From Desmodesmus armatus (taxonomy: Eukaryota > Chlorophyta > Chlorophyceae > Sphaeropleales > Scenedesmaceae), in assembly GCA_007449985.2 (NCBI GenBank), contig VIIQ02000652.1, forward strand, positions 1 to 64,000: DNA of 64,000 nucleotides, read 5' to 3'. Numbering within the stretch: the stretch's first letter is position 1; each line of letters opens with the position of its first letter. A program made the translations under genes and the position numbers. The notes beneath the pieces are model-generated. The model was not told the DNA's origin, did not search any database, and saw only the letters and a program-made list of their open reading frames with translations. This document shows, piece after piece, positions 53,001-64,000 of this stretch.

Positions 53001-55407
53001 GTGACTGGCGGGAGAGATGACACCTGCAACCGGTGCCCCATGGGACTATACTCGTTTGCTCCTGGCGCCACCCAGTGCAGTGTGTGTAGTGCCAACACAG
53101 AATGCCCTGGTGGGGCAACTGTCTGGCCTACAACAGGCTTTTGGCACTCAGCACCTCAATCCATCCGGATGCACAGGTGGGTGACATGGCCTATTGTCTG
53201 CATAACATACAGTGTAGTGTGTATGCTGCTGTCGACCCATTGTTTGCAATGGGGCAAGGCACTGTTAGTCGCACGACTGTTAGTCGCTTCGTGTGGGCGT
53301 CACAGGCGTCGTGCAAGTTTCGGGCGTGAGTCATTGAAAAAAAGCTGAATGCTCAACCACGCAGGCCACGACCCCTCGCACGACCATAGTTGCCAAGGGA
53401 GCCGACGTGCACGCGATTCCGAACCCCGAGCGACGCGTTAGCATGTTGCCTGCCCGTCGTGTAAGGGTCTCCCGTCCTTTGCATTGTGGCTGTTTGACTT
53501 AGGAAACTACAAGGCCATATACAGCGTCACCCTTGCATCGGGCAGGCGTCACGTGCCCGTAGCTCGTGAGTCGTGTGCGAGCTGCCGCGGTGTCGATGTT
53601 GGTTGCATGGCCGTTGTCTGTTGGTGAACCTGGCGTGTACTCTGCGTCCTCCGGGTTCATCTGCGCCCTACTTTAGTTAGCATCCAGATTGGTTGGCTGG
53701 AATCCAAAATCATCCTGGGACAGTTGGCAGTAACCACAACCTGATGTGGTCACTACATACAGCTGTCATGTAGTTGGTGAGCAGATAATGAAGGCCAGCC
53801 ACTGGCACTGAAACGGCACATGCAACTACCAACGTGTTTTTGAGCAGCCAGGTAACCTGCCTTTCCCTGCACAGCAACCGTTCACCTTGATGGGATGTTC
53901 CTGCCGGCGCAGGTGCTTCAACGCAGACGCCTGCATAGGCGGGGAGGCCGCCGCTGCTGCTGCGCAGAACCACACGGCAGTTGTGGCCAACAAGACTGCT
54001 GCACGCCGCCTGCTGAGCGTGACAGCAGACGGAGCCTACAAGAGTGCACAGTGCTCAGAGGCTTACGAAGGCAACCTGTGCGGTCAGTGCAAGCCAGGCT
54101 ATGGCAAAGTGCGGCCCTTCCTCTGCAGGAGGTGCATGAAGACAAGCACCATTGTGCTGCTGTACGTCACAGCAGTCGTTGTGATGACAGGCTTGGTGAA
54201 GCTGCTGGTGCGCTTGTCAACTTCTGCTGACCTCGCCACTAGAACAGACCTGCAGACCCCTACCCCTGCCGAACTGCTGAGGGCGCTAGTGGTGCATGCA
54301 CAGTGGCTGTACATCATCAGCATGATGGTGGGCGTTCCATGGCCAGCTAGCTTGGCATGGCCGCTGCAAGTTGTTGGCGGCATTTGGTCAAGCACATCAG
54401 GGTCCAGCATAGGGTTTGACTGCATCCTCAAGGGCAGTAAAGCCGCGCCGGTCGCTGTGCAGAAGCTGCTAATATGTCTGCTTACCCCGGCAGGAGTCTT
54501 ATGTGGTGTGTTGCTGATCGAAGCCGGCATGCACTACCTGCGCCCAGCCCGATCCAAGCGCGCCGGCCATGACTTGGTCAGTGTGGTCATGTGCATTGTG
54601 CTGCTGTTCCTGCCCACATGGGTCAACACAGCGCTCTCTCTGTTCACGTGTGTGGGCCTTGATACCCCTGTGGATCCACCTTACGAAGCTCATGCTGTTG
54701 GGAGCTGGTGGGTGGAGGATATGAGCCAGCTGTGCTACAGCCGCACAAGTTACCACCGGGTCTGGGCGCTGGCTCTTGGTATTCCCATCACCCTGTTGTT
54801 CTGTGTGGCTCTACCTGCTGGCGTGTTTCTGTTCATGTGGTACAGCAGAAAGCAGGGCAAGCTGGGTGACTTGGAGTTCCAGCAGCACTACGGCTTCATG
54901 TACCGCCAATGGAAGGACAGGTGTTGCTGGTGGGAGAGTGTCGCACTGCTGCAAACCATCGCACTCGTCATTGTGTCCACGTTTGGCTTTGCGCTGGGCG
55001 GCTACTACCAATGCCTGCTGTCGACAACAGTGTTGTCTGTTGTACACATGCTGCTGCTGGCAGTCAAGCCGTATAAGTGCCCTGCAGCCGGTAGGGTGGC
55101 TGTGCTGAGCGTATACGCATTGTTCTTCACCACTCTGGCTGCTCTGTCATTCATCCCCTCCAACAACATCACCCCCGGGCCCATCTATAGCAACATCATG
55201 GGTGCTTTCATACTCCTGGCTAACGTGGCATTCCTGCTGAGCACCACTTGGAAGCTGGTGAGGGTGGTGGACTGGGCTGCTATCAAGCAGGCCCTGAGGA
55301 AGCCAGCTTGCTTCAGGGGCACAGCCGACACGCACCTGTCACCTGCGGGCGATGGACTGCCGCGCTTCCCGCCTGAGCAGAAGGATGCAACGGTGCTGCC
55401 TCAATAG
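50044..55407 (+). CDS. Secreted beta-helix (Pmp-like) / cysteine-rich / TRP-like multi-TM protein
   Basis: Four exons close in phase (1,282 aa): 50044-50914, 51373-52581, 52903-53176 and 53913-55407. The start has a signal peptide (MPLQSLRCWLVVWLCYGAVL). Residues about 90-640 are right-handed beta-helix repeats with Pmp-type FxNN and GGA motifs (TFQNNSAFERGGAVFA, ALSGGG, AGGGLHL) and many N-glycosylation sites. A cysteine-rich EGF/ephrin-receptor-like stretch follows (CNRCPMGLYSFAPGATQCSV; then CGQCKPGYGK). After CRRCMKTS come about nine TM helices, first TSTIVLLYVTAVVVMTGLV and last IMGAFILLANVAFLLSTTW, resembling the TRP-like domain found in large algal membrane proteins. The architecture suggests a cell-surface receptor or channel with an adhesive ectodomain; function is not known. 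The last acceptor was chosen because it restores the MHRCFNADACIGG motif. Confidence 0.88.
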
Positions 55408-57455
55408 CTTGACATGTTTGAACCATATGACTGGTGTTCGTCTCGGGCGCCATTTGTGGTACATGGCTGGCAGTGGGGATGCTAGGGTTCATGCATACCA
55501 AGGTTTTTGGTCAGTGACAACTTTCAGTGGAAGTTCACATGGCATGCCTGCCAGCAGCGCGCATTGGTTTTGCGGGCACTACAGCGATGTTCAGCACTGT
55601 CCAGAGTGCTACTGTCGGCGATCTTGCTAACTGTCAGCATGTCTGCAGATGATGCATCATATGTTGTCTGCAGATGGTGCCACAAGGCTCAGCGTTCTTG
55701 TCAAAATGTGAAGGGGTTTGGCCAAACCCAGGCATCTTCCACAGTACTGTGGCTTACGGTGTGAAGAGTGGCCAGCCTTGGGCAAGCAACAAGCAGCTTG
55801 GTCTTACAACACGTGCTCAGCTTGTGCTTTGACAGTGCTTGTGGGGCAGTGGTCCTATTTTGCAGCCAAGGCTAGCCTGCACTTGCAAGCAGCACGTCCA
55901 CAATATGTGGTGGTGTTGGTACTTGTACTGAGGGTGTCCGACACCCTCATGGCATAGCTATGAGTCACAGTTATGCATGTCACCCGTGCGCTTTTGACAA
56001 CCTCACTGGTTGTGTTTTTGTTCACCTGCCTGAAGCATGCACCTACTTGGTTGGTGAAGCATTTTGTTGCACAGTACTGTGCGCATGCGCAGTGCAATAG
56101 TGCTGCACACCAGCTTCAATGTTTGAAAGCTGGCTTGAGTTGGTGCACTTGGTACACTTGTTGCTTGCTTGTTGTTGCCTAGATCCATGGCCATGGTGGG
56201 CAGTTGAGGTTTACTGTTGTTGTTGAGTTACATCGTAGACAGTTGCAATGCTGTTGTGCGCAATTAGCTGGCTTGCCGAGGCCCTCGCCGAGGCTTGGCA
56301 TCCCCTGCATGGCATGCACACACATGCAAATCAGCAAGAGTGAGCAGAGTTGGCCCCCCTGACAGTACAGTCAAACATGCCTGAGTCTTGACAGCATCCT
56401 GCAGCTGTTGTTGTTGCATCTTCTGATTGACGGGTCCCCTACTATGTAGTGTATAACACCACCTATGGCTTGCCGGGGGATCTGGCCCAACCACTTTGAG
56501 ACAGTGTTTCAATGCAACCTATCCAAATTCCATGATAGCTCCCCAAAAGCACACCACTGCCAGGCAGAAAGCACACCAGACTTACACCACAGCACCAGCC
56601 TCGTCGCAATGAAGCACACATGAGCAGGCCGTAGTGCCCAAAAGTGGTACCTTTGCAGGCCTGTGGGCTTTACATGCACATGCCGAATAGCAGTGGTGCG
56701 TCAGTGAGCAGGATCCTGGGGGGAGCCCATGATGCAGCAGGAGGAGCCATGTGTATGAAACATGTGCCCGTGTTGCATTGCTTGTCTCCATTGGAACTTT
56801 GGCATATTCCACGATTGTGCGGTGGTTGACAGCCCAGCTACACTCGTGCAGCGACATCAGCTGTGCAGACCATCCGAATCCCTAGTCATGTATGACGCCA
56901 AGAGAACCTCACCAAAGGGTTTCAGCACCATGGCTTTCAGGCCAGCAGAGACTGTCTTTTGACAGGGACAGGGGGCAAGCCTGGGTATGACAGGAGTACT
57001 CTGGAGTTTGCAGAATGTCTGCCCAGCGATGCACAACAGCAGCCACCAGGCCCCTTGTTGACTGCTGGCCTGTACAGACTCCGTCCCCTAACAGTATGAT
57101 GACCCTCTGCACCTTGAACAAAAGCTGTGATGCCAGTGTTTTCTTCAGGTGGAAATGCACCAAAGGTACTGTATGTGTTGCAAATTGGACCGGACGTACT
57201 GTTTGAAATGGAGGGAAGGACGACAGCCTGGACCGTACACATGCCGTTTAGCTGGATCATGTCACAGGAAAAATGATAAATCATCGTTGAAGTAGTTCTG
57301 GTGCAGTCAAGATGCAGCAGTTTGAGCCAACGAGGTATGACGTGGCACGCAAGGCCAACAGCCAGAAAGGAGAACAAGCAGCGATGCACTGTGTTGTCAG
57401 ACAGAAACGTACAAAACGTTGTTTCAGTCAGCAGTGTTGCCTGCCGCTCACCAGA
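55408..57455. other. No gene recognised
   Basis: Two kilobases lie downstream of the beta-helix/TRP gene. Only scattered short frames and GT-rich sequence are seen. A microinverted motif GGTGTCCGACACC is at about 55933. Confidence 0.5.
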
Positions 57456-57759
57456 ATGGAGGCAGCAGCAGCAGCACCCAGTACAGCTGCAGACCAATGC
57501 GCCGCAACAACAGCAGGCATACAGGTTGCAGCTGATGTGGTGCACAAAGTACTGGGAACAAACATACCACTCAGCCAAATCACGCAGGCAAGCCGCAGAG
57601 CTGCTTGGTTACCTACCCCCTGCATGCCCTTATCGCTCAGCAGCTGTGCAGCTGCATGCAATAAGAGACCACATGATCGCACGTGCCTTGATGTAAGCTG
57701 TCAACACAATACGGTGTTTCAAGCCAGTCACTTTTCAGCACTGTATTGCTGCTGTGCAG

Positions 57760-59626
57760 GTGCGCATGCATGTGCACGGGTGGTGCAAAATGGGCATCAG
57801 CTTCTGGCCAAACTTCCGCTTCAAATCACCAGACAGGGAGGAAGAGGTATGCAAAACCGCTTACTTAAGCGCTTGCCTAAGCAAACATCAGAGGCAGCCC
57901 TTGCCAGGCATGTGCATTGCACAGAATGCGCGGCTAGTCAGGGCTGTGCATATGCACATGCACATGCATGTGCAGGGCTGGCCAACTGCCAAATTGCAGC
58001 CCTGCACAGTTTCGCTTGCAGTTGCATGCAACGTGCATGTTACAACTGCATGCATGGTGCATCTTGTCTCCCAGACTGCCGTGATATGCTTGCAGTTGCC
58101 TGCTGTCCTGCACAAGCAACCCTGCTTGTCATGACAGCAACCAGTGCTTCCTCACACATGAGTCATGTGACATGATCGCCCGTCAGGTCAACTTTCGATT
58201 GGCAATTCAACTCAGAACCATCATGTGTGTCAATCTGTGCATGTTTCTGCTGCAGCCTGCGTCGGTAAGGCTGATCTACGGTCCCCCACCTCTAGCCCTG
58301 GGATCACCAGCAGCAGCTCCTGACCCACCTGACTCAGCAGGCACCACAACCACCAGCAGCAACAGCAGCACTGCCACCGCCACCTCAACAGACGACCAAC
58401 AGCAGCAGCAGCCTGGTTGCTGTGGCACTCGCCCAACCTCAGCAGCACCAGCAGCAGCAGGAGCACAGGGATTAGCAGCAGGGGCAGAGCCTGAGGTCCC
58501 TCGGCAGCTGCTGCACCTCTGCTTCACGAAGGATCCCCCAGATGAGTTCAATGTGGGTGCCAAGTTCCTGGGCAGCGTTCCCTTCCCCTTCATCACCATC
58601 AGGACCAACAAGTTGGAGGTGAGTGTGGAGGGCCCCAGTCAGGCCCTAAAGGGTTTGGCACTGGTAGTAATGATCCAAGTGCATGTTGAAGCTGCACAGT
58701 GGCTAGTGTGCTCCCGCATGATGGTTGCCACCATTTCGAAAGGAGGTTCCGGTGCATGCAATCAACGTCTGCCGCATGCTTGCTGCTGCTGCTGCTGCGG
58801 CTGGGTGCATCGACAGGGCACACTGGACCCTGAGACTGGTGCAATGACACTCATCTTCCAGGCCAGTTTCCTTGCGCAGGTTAGTCACCAGGTTCCAGGC
58901 CAGTTTCCTTGCGCAGGATAGGTACCAGAAGTGGCTGTGCTGCTAACAAATTGCTACGCCTGCGGCGCAACTGTCCACACAAGTTGCCAATCGCACGTTG
59001 AGCTGACCAGCCCATCACTGCATTGGTGCGAACTGCAGCCTGCAGTTGATGGTATCAGATTTAATAGTATCAGATAGTATCATATTTGCCTTGCACACTG
59101 TTGTGTGCTGGCATGCTCATACGCTTGGCAGCAGTTCATGGCGTGCATGTCAGTTGGTGGTTCATGTGTTCCTGTCTGCAGGTTGGCAAGCGTGAGCCCA
59201 CCAGTCTAGAGATCAATGCCACCCTCACAACTGAGCCGGCCCATGCCTTCAAGACGACACTGGAGGGAGAGCGCCTGCAGGGAGGGAAGGGAGTGTGAGT
59301 GGGCCGCTGCTGACGCTCTGCATGCGCTCTGTGTTGCCTGCATGCTTGTGAACTGCCTCCTGCATGGGCCGCATATGAGGCCATGCATGGAATGGAAGCC
59401 ACCAGGTCACACTAGTACTGCCACTATGGAGAGTTGAGACAATGAAGTGCCATGTCAGCACTACACTGGCTTTATTGCGGTGACTGAATGCATTTTTTTG
59501 CTGTTGTGCTGCAGGTTGGTGTCAGCTGCAGAAGTGCCAAAGACGCCCAGCTGGTTTGCCAACTTCATCCTGTGGTTGCCTACGGCAGCCACTGCCAGGC
59601 TGCCAGTGCGCTTTGAGTTTTCTTGA
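57760..59626 (+). CDS. Conserved-looking protein of unknown function
   Basis: The exons are 57760-57846, 58256-58618, 58817-58879, 59182-59294 and 59515-59626, all in phase (about 245 aa without the start). The first exon reads WCKMGISFWPNFRFKSPDRE. The second holds a Ser/Thr/Gln/Ala-rich insertion and LHLCFTKDPPDEFNVGAKFL. The rest alternates beta-strand-like segments: GTLDPETGAMTLIFQASFLA, SLEINATLTTEP, and a C-terminal SWFANFILWLPTAATARL ending RFEFS. This looks like a small beta-rich protein, perhaps plastid lipid-associated, but I cannot name a family. The start is undetermined. An exon from the ATG at 57456 (MEAAAAAPSTAADQC) or a start at 58172 or 58223 are alternatives. A TGTAA lies 133 nt after the stop. 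It is collinear with the SLC10A7-like gene. Confidence 0.6.
58892..58918 (+). repeat. Micro-duplication of an exon 3' end
   Basis: TTCCAGGCCAGTTTCCTTGC plus GCAGG occurs at 58856-58880, where it is the end of an exon followed by GTTAGT, and again 38 bp later followed by GATAGG. The second copy has lost a usable GT donor. Confidence 0.88.
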
Positions 59627-59758
59627 TTTGCTTAAGTAGCCGAGCTTAGACTTTTGTTGACACTGCACTCTGTTGTGGATTTGAAGTGAGCGTTCCTTCA
59701 ACGGCTGGAACGGACGGCGGGCAGAACAACTTGACGGCTAATGTAGGTGATTTGCAAT

Positions 59759-59763
59759 TGTAA
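59759..59763 (+). terminator. TGTAA poly(A) signal candidate
   Basis: A chlorophyte-type TGTAA lies 133 nt downstream of the stop at 59626. Confidence 0.35.
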
Positions 59764-59942
59764 GTCTCAGCCTAAGTGAATGCGCCCAGTTCAAGGTCCA
59801 GACGCGTCTTATGGTCACTGTCAGCACCTCGTCAGCAGTAAACTGCTCCAACTCCTTTGCTGCCGTGTCCTCATACTGTTTCATACGTCCCATACCTGAT
59901 TCAGTCGCACAACGTTGAACTGTATCGAACCGAATGCGCAGT

Positions 59943-59949
59943 TATATAA
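59943..59949 (+). promoter_or_regulatory. TATA box of the SLC10A7-like gene
   Basis: TATATAA lies 51 nt upstream of the ATG at 60000, in a short intergenic gap. Confidence 0.55.
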
Positions 59950-59999
59950 GTTGAACGTCGACAGCAGACACCAACCAAACTTGCTGCTGCTGAGGGCTG

Positions 60000-62665
60000 A
60001 TGGGGCTGGAACAGCAAGCCGACCCTGAGAAGGGGGTGTCTTACCAAGATGGTAATGGCAACAGTCCACAGCAGCAGAGCAACGTCGTCACTTCTGAGCA
60101 GCCTGCAGCAGGTGACAGCACAGTTGTGCACGACGCCAAGCAGCAGACGTGGACACTGCGCAGCATACTCTGTAAAGTCTATCGATATGCCCTGGACCAA
60201 TGGTGAGATTCAAACTGCTGTTGAGCGATTGAGACAGTAGCTCAGTGCTGCGGAGAAGTGGGCATGCAGTCTTGTGTGCCTGCATTCATGGGTGGTGCTG
60301 CTCATGGGTGCAACAAACAACCACCTGTCACTTGGCGAATGAGTTCTGCAGAGCTGTCCCTCCACAGCCCTCAACGTCACATACAGCAAGCTGCAGCCGT
60401 TGCAAACCTCCTCCCATGCCTCCTTATGTCAACAACCCGCTACGCCCTGTACAGGTTCATCATTGGTTTAGGCATCGCCATCGGCTTTGCAGCAGCAGTG
60501 CCCAAGCTGGGTGCCACAGGGGGCTACATACGTGCTGAATACAGCATAAAGCTGCCTGCTATCATCATCATCTTCATCATATCAGGCCTGGGCCTCAAGA
60601 CTAAGGCGCTGCTGACAGCAGCTGGGGATTTGCGCATTCATTTCCTGGTACAGGTGAGCCTGGTTTTTTTTTGTAAGGATAAGGGGGCAGACCCCCACCG
60701 GCTGGCCACACACACAGCAGCTGAAGCTGCCGGGAGCCCGAGGTCTAGCCTCACACCGATGAGAGACGCCTAAAGCCCGGATTGGGGTGGGTGGGTGAGT
60801 GAGGGCAGCTTTCATAGGGTGGCGGCTGCGGTGGCACCACATCAGCAGTCAGCAACTGTCCTGCCAGCCACCGGCAGGGTATGCGGGAGCAGGCAGCTAG
60901 CTAGTCAGCTGCTGGATGGATGTTGCGCAAGAGGTATGCTGTGCTGCAATTGTCTCCAACCACACTGAGGGATGCAGCCAGTGCGGGAACCGTCTGGCCA
61001 CCTGGTAAACTGCATGAAGGCAGGGCCGGGTCAACAGGTGCCAGGAAAGAGACGGCAGCACAATCAACACAAGCTCAACCGTGCAGTTGTGTCTGTCTCT
61101 GTCTCTGTTTCTGTCTCTGCCCCTGTACACCCTGGCGCAGGGCTTGAGTCTGGCTTTGATTCCTGCACTGGGCTATGCCATCGCTCTGGGCCTGCGCCGC
61201 AGCAACTTTGACCCACATCTTGCAGATGGTGTGGTGATCATGGCCTGCATGCCCACAACAGTCAGCACAAACGTGGTGTACACTCAGAGAGCTGCAGGTG
61301 GGTCTTGATCTCCAAGGGCTCAGGACCTGCACTGCATGTTTGAAAGATGCAGTGCAGGCCATGGTTGCAATCGGCCGGCTAGGTGCATGAACAGGGCCGT
61401 TGGGAGCGTTGGGGTGTTAATGATAAGTTTTGTTTGGCACAGGGCCTGCACGGCGCTGCAGGGGTTAGGGCAGAGGTGCGGCGGGTAGCAGTGGGTACAG
61501 AGTAAAGGGTGCACAGCATCACACTGGTGTCACACTGGTGTCACACCACACCTCCAACTTTGCAGCTGCAGAATAATGTTGGACGAGCTCATCTCTTGGC
61601 GCCGGCTGCAATAGCTGCTATAAGCGGCATATGTTTGCTTGGACGTGCGCTACCATGGTGAATGCTGTGTGGTGCCGCAACACGGGAGTACTGCTGGTAG
61701 TACCAGACCATTTCCGCTGCCTGTCTTATAGTCATAACTTATGACTCACAACGGTGTGGTGTCCTTACTGTGCTGCGCTGCTGGTTGTGTCATTGGTGCT
61801 GCTCCACAGGCAATGAGCCAGCTGCACTGGTGAATGCCGTGTTGGGCAACATCATCGGCATCTTCATCACTCCTCTGTGGCTGTCACACTTCCTGGACGT
61901 GCAAGGTGCAGCACCCTACGCTGCTGTGCTGATCGAGCTGACGTACACCATCATCGGGCCCCTCATTGTGGGCCAGCTGATGCAGTTCCTTACACCGAAA
62001 GTGGTGAGTGGGTGTGGCAGCCTGAGCCTACTAGTGTTGCTAGCCTAGTAGGTGTAGGGGCCCTGTGCAAGCAGGGGTCATTGTGGTAATGTGGTGATGT
62101 AGTGATGTGGCAGTATATTTTTTGGCAGTGCATGCTCCCGACACTTGCTGGGGCCAAGCATAATTCCGTTGTCGTTGCTGATGGAGTCGCCAACTAAACT
62201 ATGACTGAGTCTCCAACTATACTATGACTCGGTTGCTGTCTTCGTGACTGCTTTTGCCTGCAGGTGTCCTGGATCAAGGCCCACATCAACACCGCCAACG
62301 TGTCTTCCTTCTGCATCCTGCTGCTTGTCTGGCTCACCTTCTGCAACACCTTTGGCAACAACACCGTCAGCTCCGTCCCGGGGCGGGACGTGGCAGGGAC
62401 AGTCTTCCTAGACGTTGCACTGTTCATCATGTTTGTGGTGGTGTGCTTCGTTGTCGCGTGGCCGCCACCGCCCCTTCAGGCGCTTCGGAAGGTATTGCGG
62501 CTGACCCGCCCAGATGCAGTGGCGGTGGTCATCTGTGGCAGCACTAAGACAGTGGCGATGGGTGTGCCGCTCATCAGTGTGATGTATAAGCAGGTGCCGT
62601 ATGCGGGCCTGCTGGCGTTGCCACTGATTGTGTACCACGCGTTGCAGGTGCTGTTAGGGGCTTGA
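60000..62665 (+). CDS. SLC10A7/BASS4-like (bile acid:sodium symporter family) transporter
   Basis: Five exons close in phase (384 aa): 60000-60202, 60455-60653, 61141-61297, 61810-62003 and 62264-62665. An ~68-residue hydrophilic N-terminus is rich in Gln/Asn. The membrane part starts FIIGLGIAIGFAAAVPKLGA. The SLC10A7-type signature ISGLGLKTKALLTA is in exon 2, and MPTTVSTNVVYTQRAAGGNE, the substrate-site crossover region, spans exons 3-4. A second inverted-repeat half follows (VVICGSTKTVAMGVPLISVM) before a final helix. About ten TM segments fit the BASS fold. SLC10A7 proteins affect calcium and glycan homeostasis in animals and yeast, and the plant relatives are plastid-envelope BASS4. Substrate and location here are inferred from family only. 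Confidence 0.9.
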
Positions 62666-63563
62666 TGCTTGACCCGCTGAAAAAGTGGTGCTTAGCAGGG
62701 AGTGGTGAGGAGCGGGCAGCAGCAGGCGGTACAGGGGGTGGGGCGCAGCAGGAGGGGTCGGAACCCAGCGGCAAGAGCAGCAGCCGTTGGCAGCTGCTGA
62801 ATGCGCTCCGAAAAGAGGCGCCTAGCAGCAGCAATGAGGGCGCGCGTGTTTGATGGAAACATAGCTGGCTTGGTTCCTTTTCTTGGCAAATAAGTTTCCC
62901 ATCTGCACAGCTGGCCTTGGCAGGATAGGCGCACGGTGCCAGGGCAGGCAAACCTTTACTATGCTGACTGCAATGACCCAGCTGCAAAGCTGGCTGGCAC
63001 ATTGTTTGTACAGGAGCTCACATGTTGTATGGTTGACCGTACGCACGCAGGGTAGGCTGCATTGTCAACAGCTTTTTTTAGGCACCCACACCCCATGTCG
63101 GCAGGAGTAAGTTTGAGATGAGGGCAGTGCTTCCCCATGCAGCTGCACAAACAGGTTGTGTTGCCAGCAGTGGGTTCAGGCTGCTGCTGCTGCTGCTGCT
63201 GTGAGGCCTATCATCAAGACCAATGTGCTGTTTGTTGGTTTCTGAATTGTTGTCGGCTTCTTGTCAGTGTCTAGGAGCGCTGACCATGCATGAAACATGC
63301 AGCATGATAATGCAGCACAGCACCATGGCTGTGTGCCTGAGTGTCAGTGTAAAGGACAGAGGGCAACGTGTGACATATCAGCAGCCTTGTGCCGCGCCTC
63401 TACCGTGTACAGGGGGCTCGTGGCTGTTGCACTCTTCTTGGCCAGGCTGTAGCACACCAGGGGAGGGGTGCTCGAACAGTTGGATTGCAGCCCAGCTGTT
63501 CAAAATAAAGGTAACTCAAGAGTGTTGTCATCCTGGTGCCAGGCTGAGGGTATGGTCTCCAGG
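62666..63563. other. No gene recognised
   Basis: Downstream region of the transporter gene with a short CTG run (63182-63202). No exon chain was recognised. Confidence 0.5.
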
Positions 63564-63665
63564 CTAGGGGCACTGCAGCACATTGATGAGAGAAGTGTCG
63601 GATACAGCATCCGCCAATAGTTGGCACACTTGCTGCAACTTAACGTCTACCAGTGCTGGATGACG
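63564..63665 (-). CDS. Possible terminal exon of a minus-strand gene running out of the window
   Basis: A pyrimidine-rich acceptor (TTTTTTCGCAACTGCAG) precedes a frame reading ALVDVKLQQVCQLLADAVSD, then TSLINVLQCP and stop. It reads like a helical protein end, but no upstream exon or family is recognised. Confidence 0.25.
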   Translation of the reverse strand, partial: RHPALVDVKLQQVCQLLADAVSDTSLINVLQCP

Positions 63666-64000
63666 CTGCAGTTGCGAAAAAAGAAGACAAGGTATATCCG
63701 CAGGTACTCTCACAAAGCCACAACCACCAGGCCAACTGTATCCGAACTCCATACCGCAGTAGCCTCGCGATCGTTTTCTGAAAGTGATCACTTTCTCTTG
63801 GGCATTCAAATCATCGTGTCGCGTTGGCGTTGCTGGCCAAGAGCTTACAAGTCCCTCACGCAACATATCGCTTCAGCAGTGTTGTAAGGCTGATGAGGCG
63901 GTGCTGATTGTAATTACTTGGGAAACCCTTGCACCATGAAGAGCAGTGGCTGCAGCGCAGGGCTGGGCGTGAGGAGCAGCAGTCAGCGCCTAGGAGCACA

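Noticed and set aside
57301..57696. 131-residue plus-strand frame upstream of the unknown gene at 57.8-59.6 kb
   Set aside because: Its composition is Gln/Arg random-like and it has no splice register with the following exon; only the overlapping MEAAAAA frame is kept as a possible first exon.

Overview
The window looks like nuclear DNA of a chlorophyte green alga. The evidence is intron-rich genes with strict GT/AG borders, pervasive CAG/CTG, CAGG, poly-C and CA tracts, short TTTAGGG-type telomere-like arrays, TGTAA poly(A) signals, and gene families typical of green algae. These include a plastid-type bacterial topoisomerase, a Pmp-like beta-helix protein joined to a TRP-like membrane domain, and an SLC10A7/BASS-type carrier. 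The species cannot be fixed from the sequence alone.

Layout. 1-~8,950: the 3' three quarters of a large Ty3/gypsy-type LTR retrotransposon on the + strand. Its intact 1,916-codon frame reads RT, RNase H, C5 cytosine DNA methyltransferase, DD35E integrase, PHD finger and a Tudor/chromo-like module. A 411-codon RS-rich second ORF follows. 9,078-22,541 (-): an 18-exon type IA DNA topoisomerase gene with a transit-peptide-like N-terminus and a tail of HMG-box-like modules. Its phase closes over the whole model (about 1,457 aa). 25,069-33,638 (-): a TMEM245-like (AI-2E-transporter-superfamily) membrane protein with a large Gln/Ser-rich insertion. 34,128-37,058 (+): an Hsp70-like protein that stops after the ATPase domain. 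37,913-38,200 (+): the terminal exon of a small secreted cysteine-rich protein. 40,240-41,228 (-): phase-compatible exons that may belong to a FANCD2-like gene. 41,289-48,056 (-): a young non-autonomous LTR element (gag plus an integrase-tail remnant) with 1,880-bp LTRs differing at only 4 positions. 50,044-55,407 (+): a beta-helix / cysteine-rich / multi-TM protein. 57,760-59,626 (+): a conserved-looking protein I cannot name. 60,000-62,665 (+): an SLC10A7-like transporter.

Two themes stand out. First, the DNMT-carrying retrotransposon encodes both a DNA-methylation writer and a chromatin-reader module in the same frame as its integrase. Second, introns of at least three unrelated genes contain decaying local copies of neighbouring exon ends together with their splice site, either as ladders or as single fragments. 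This suggests a local duplication process that repeatedly captures exon/intron borders.

Exon models were made by eye from splice motifs and reading phase. They are firm for the topoisomerase, Hsp70, SLC10A7 and beta-helix/TRP genes, and approximate for TMEM245, the 57.8-59.6 kb gene and the FANCD2-like exons.
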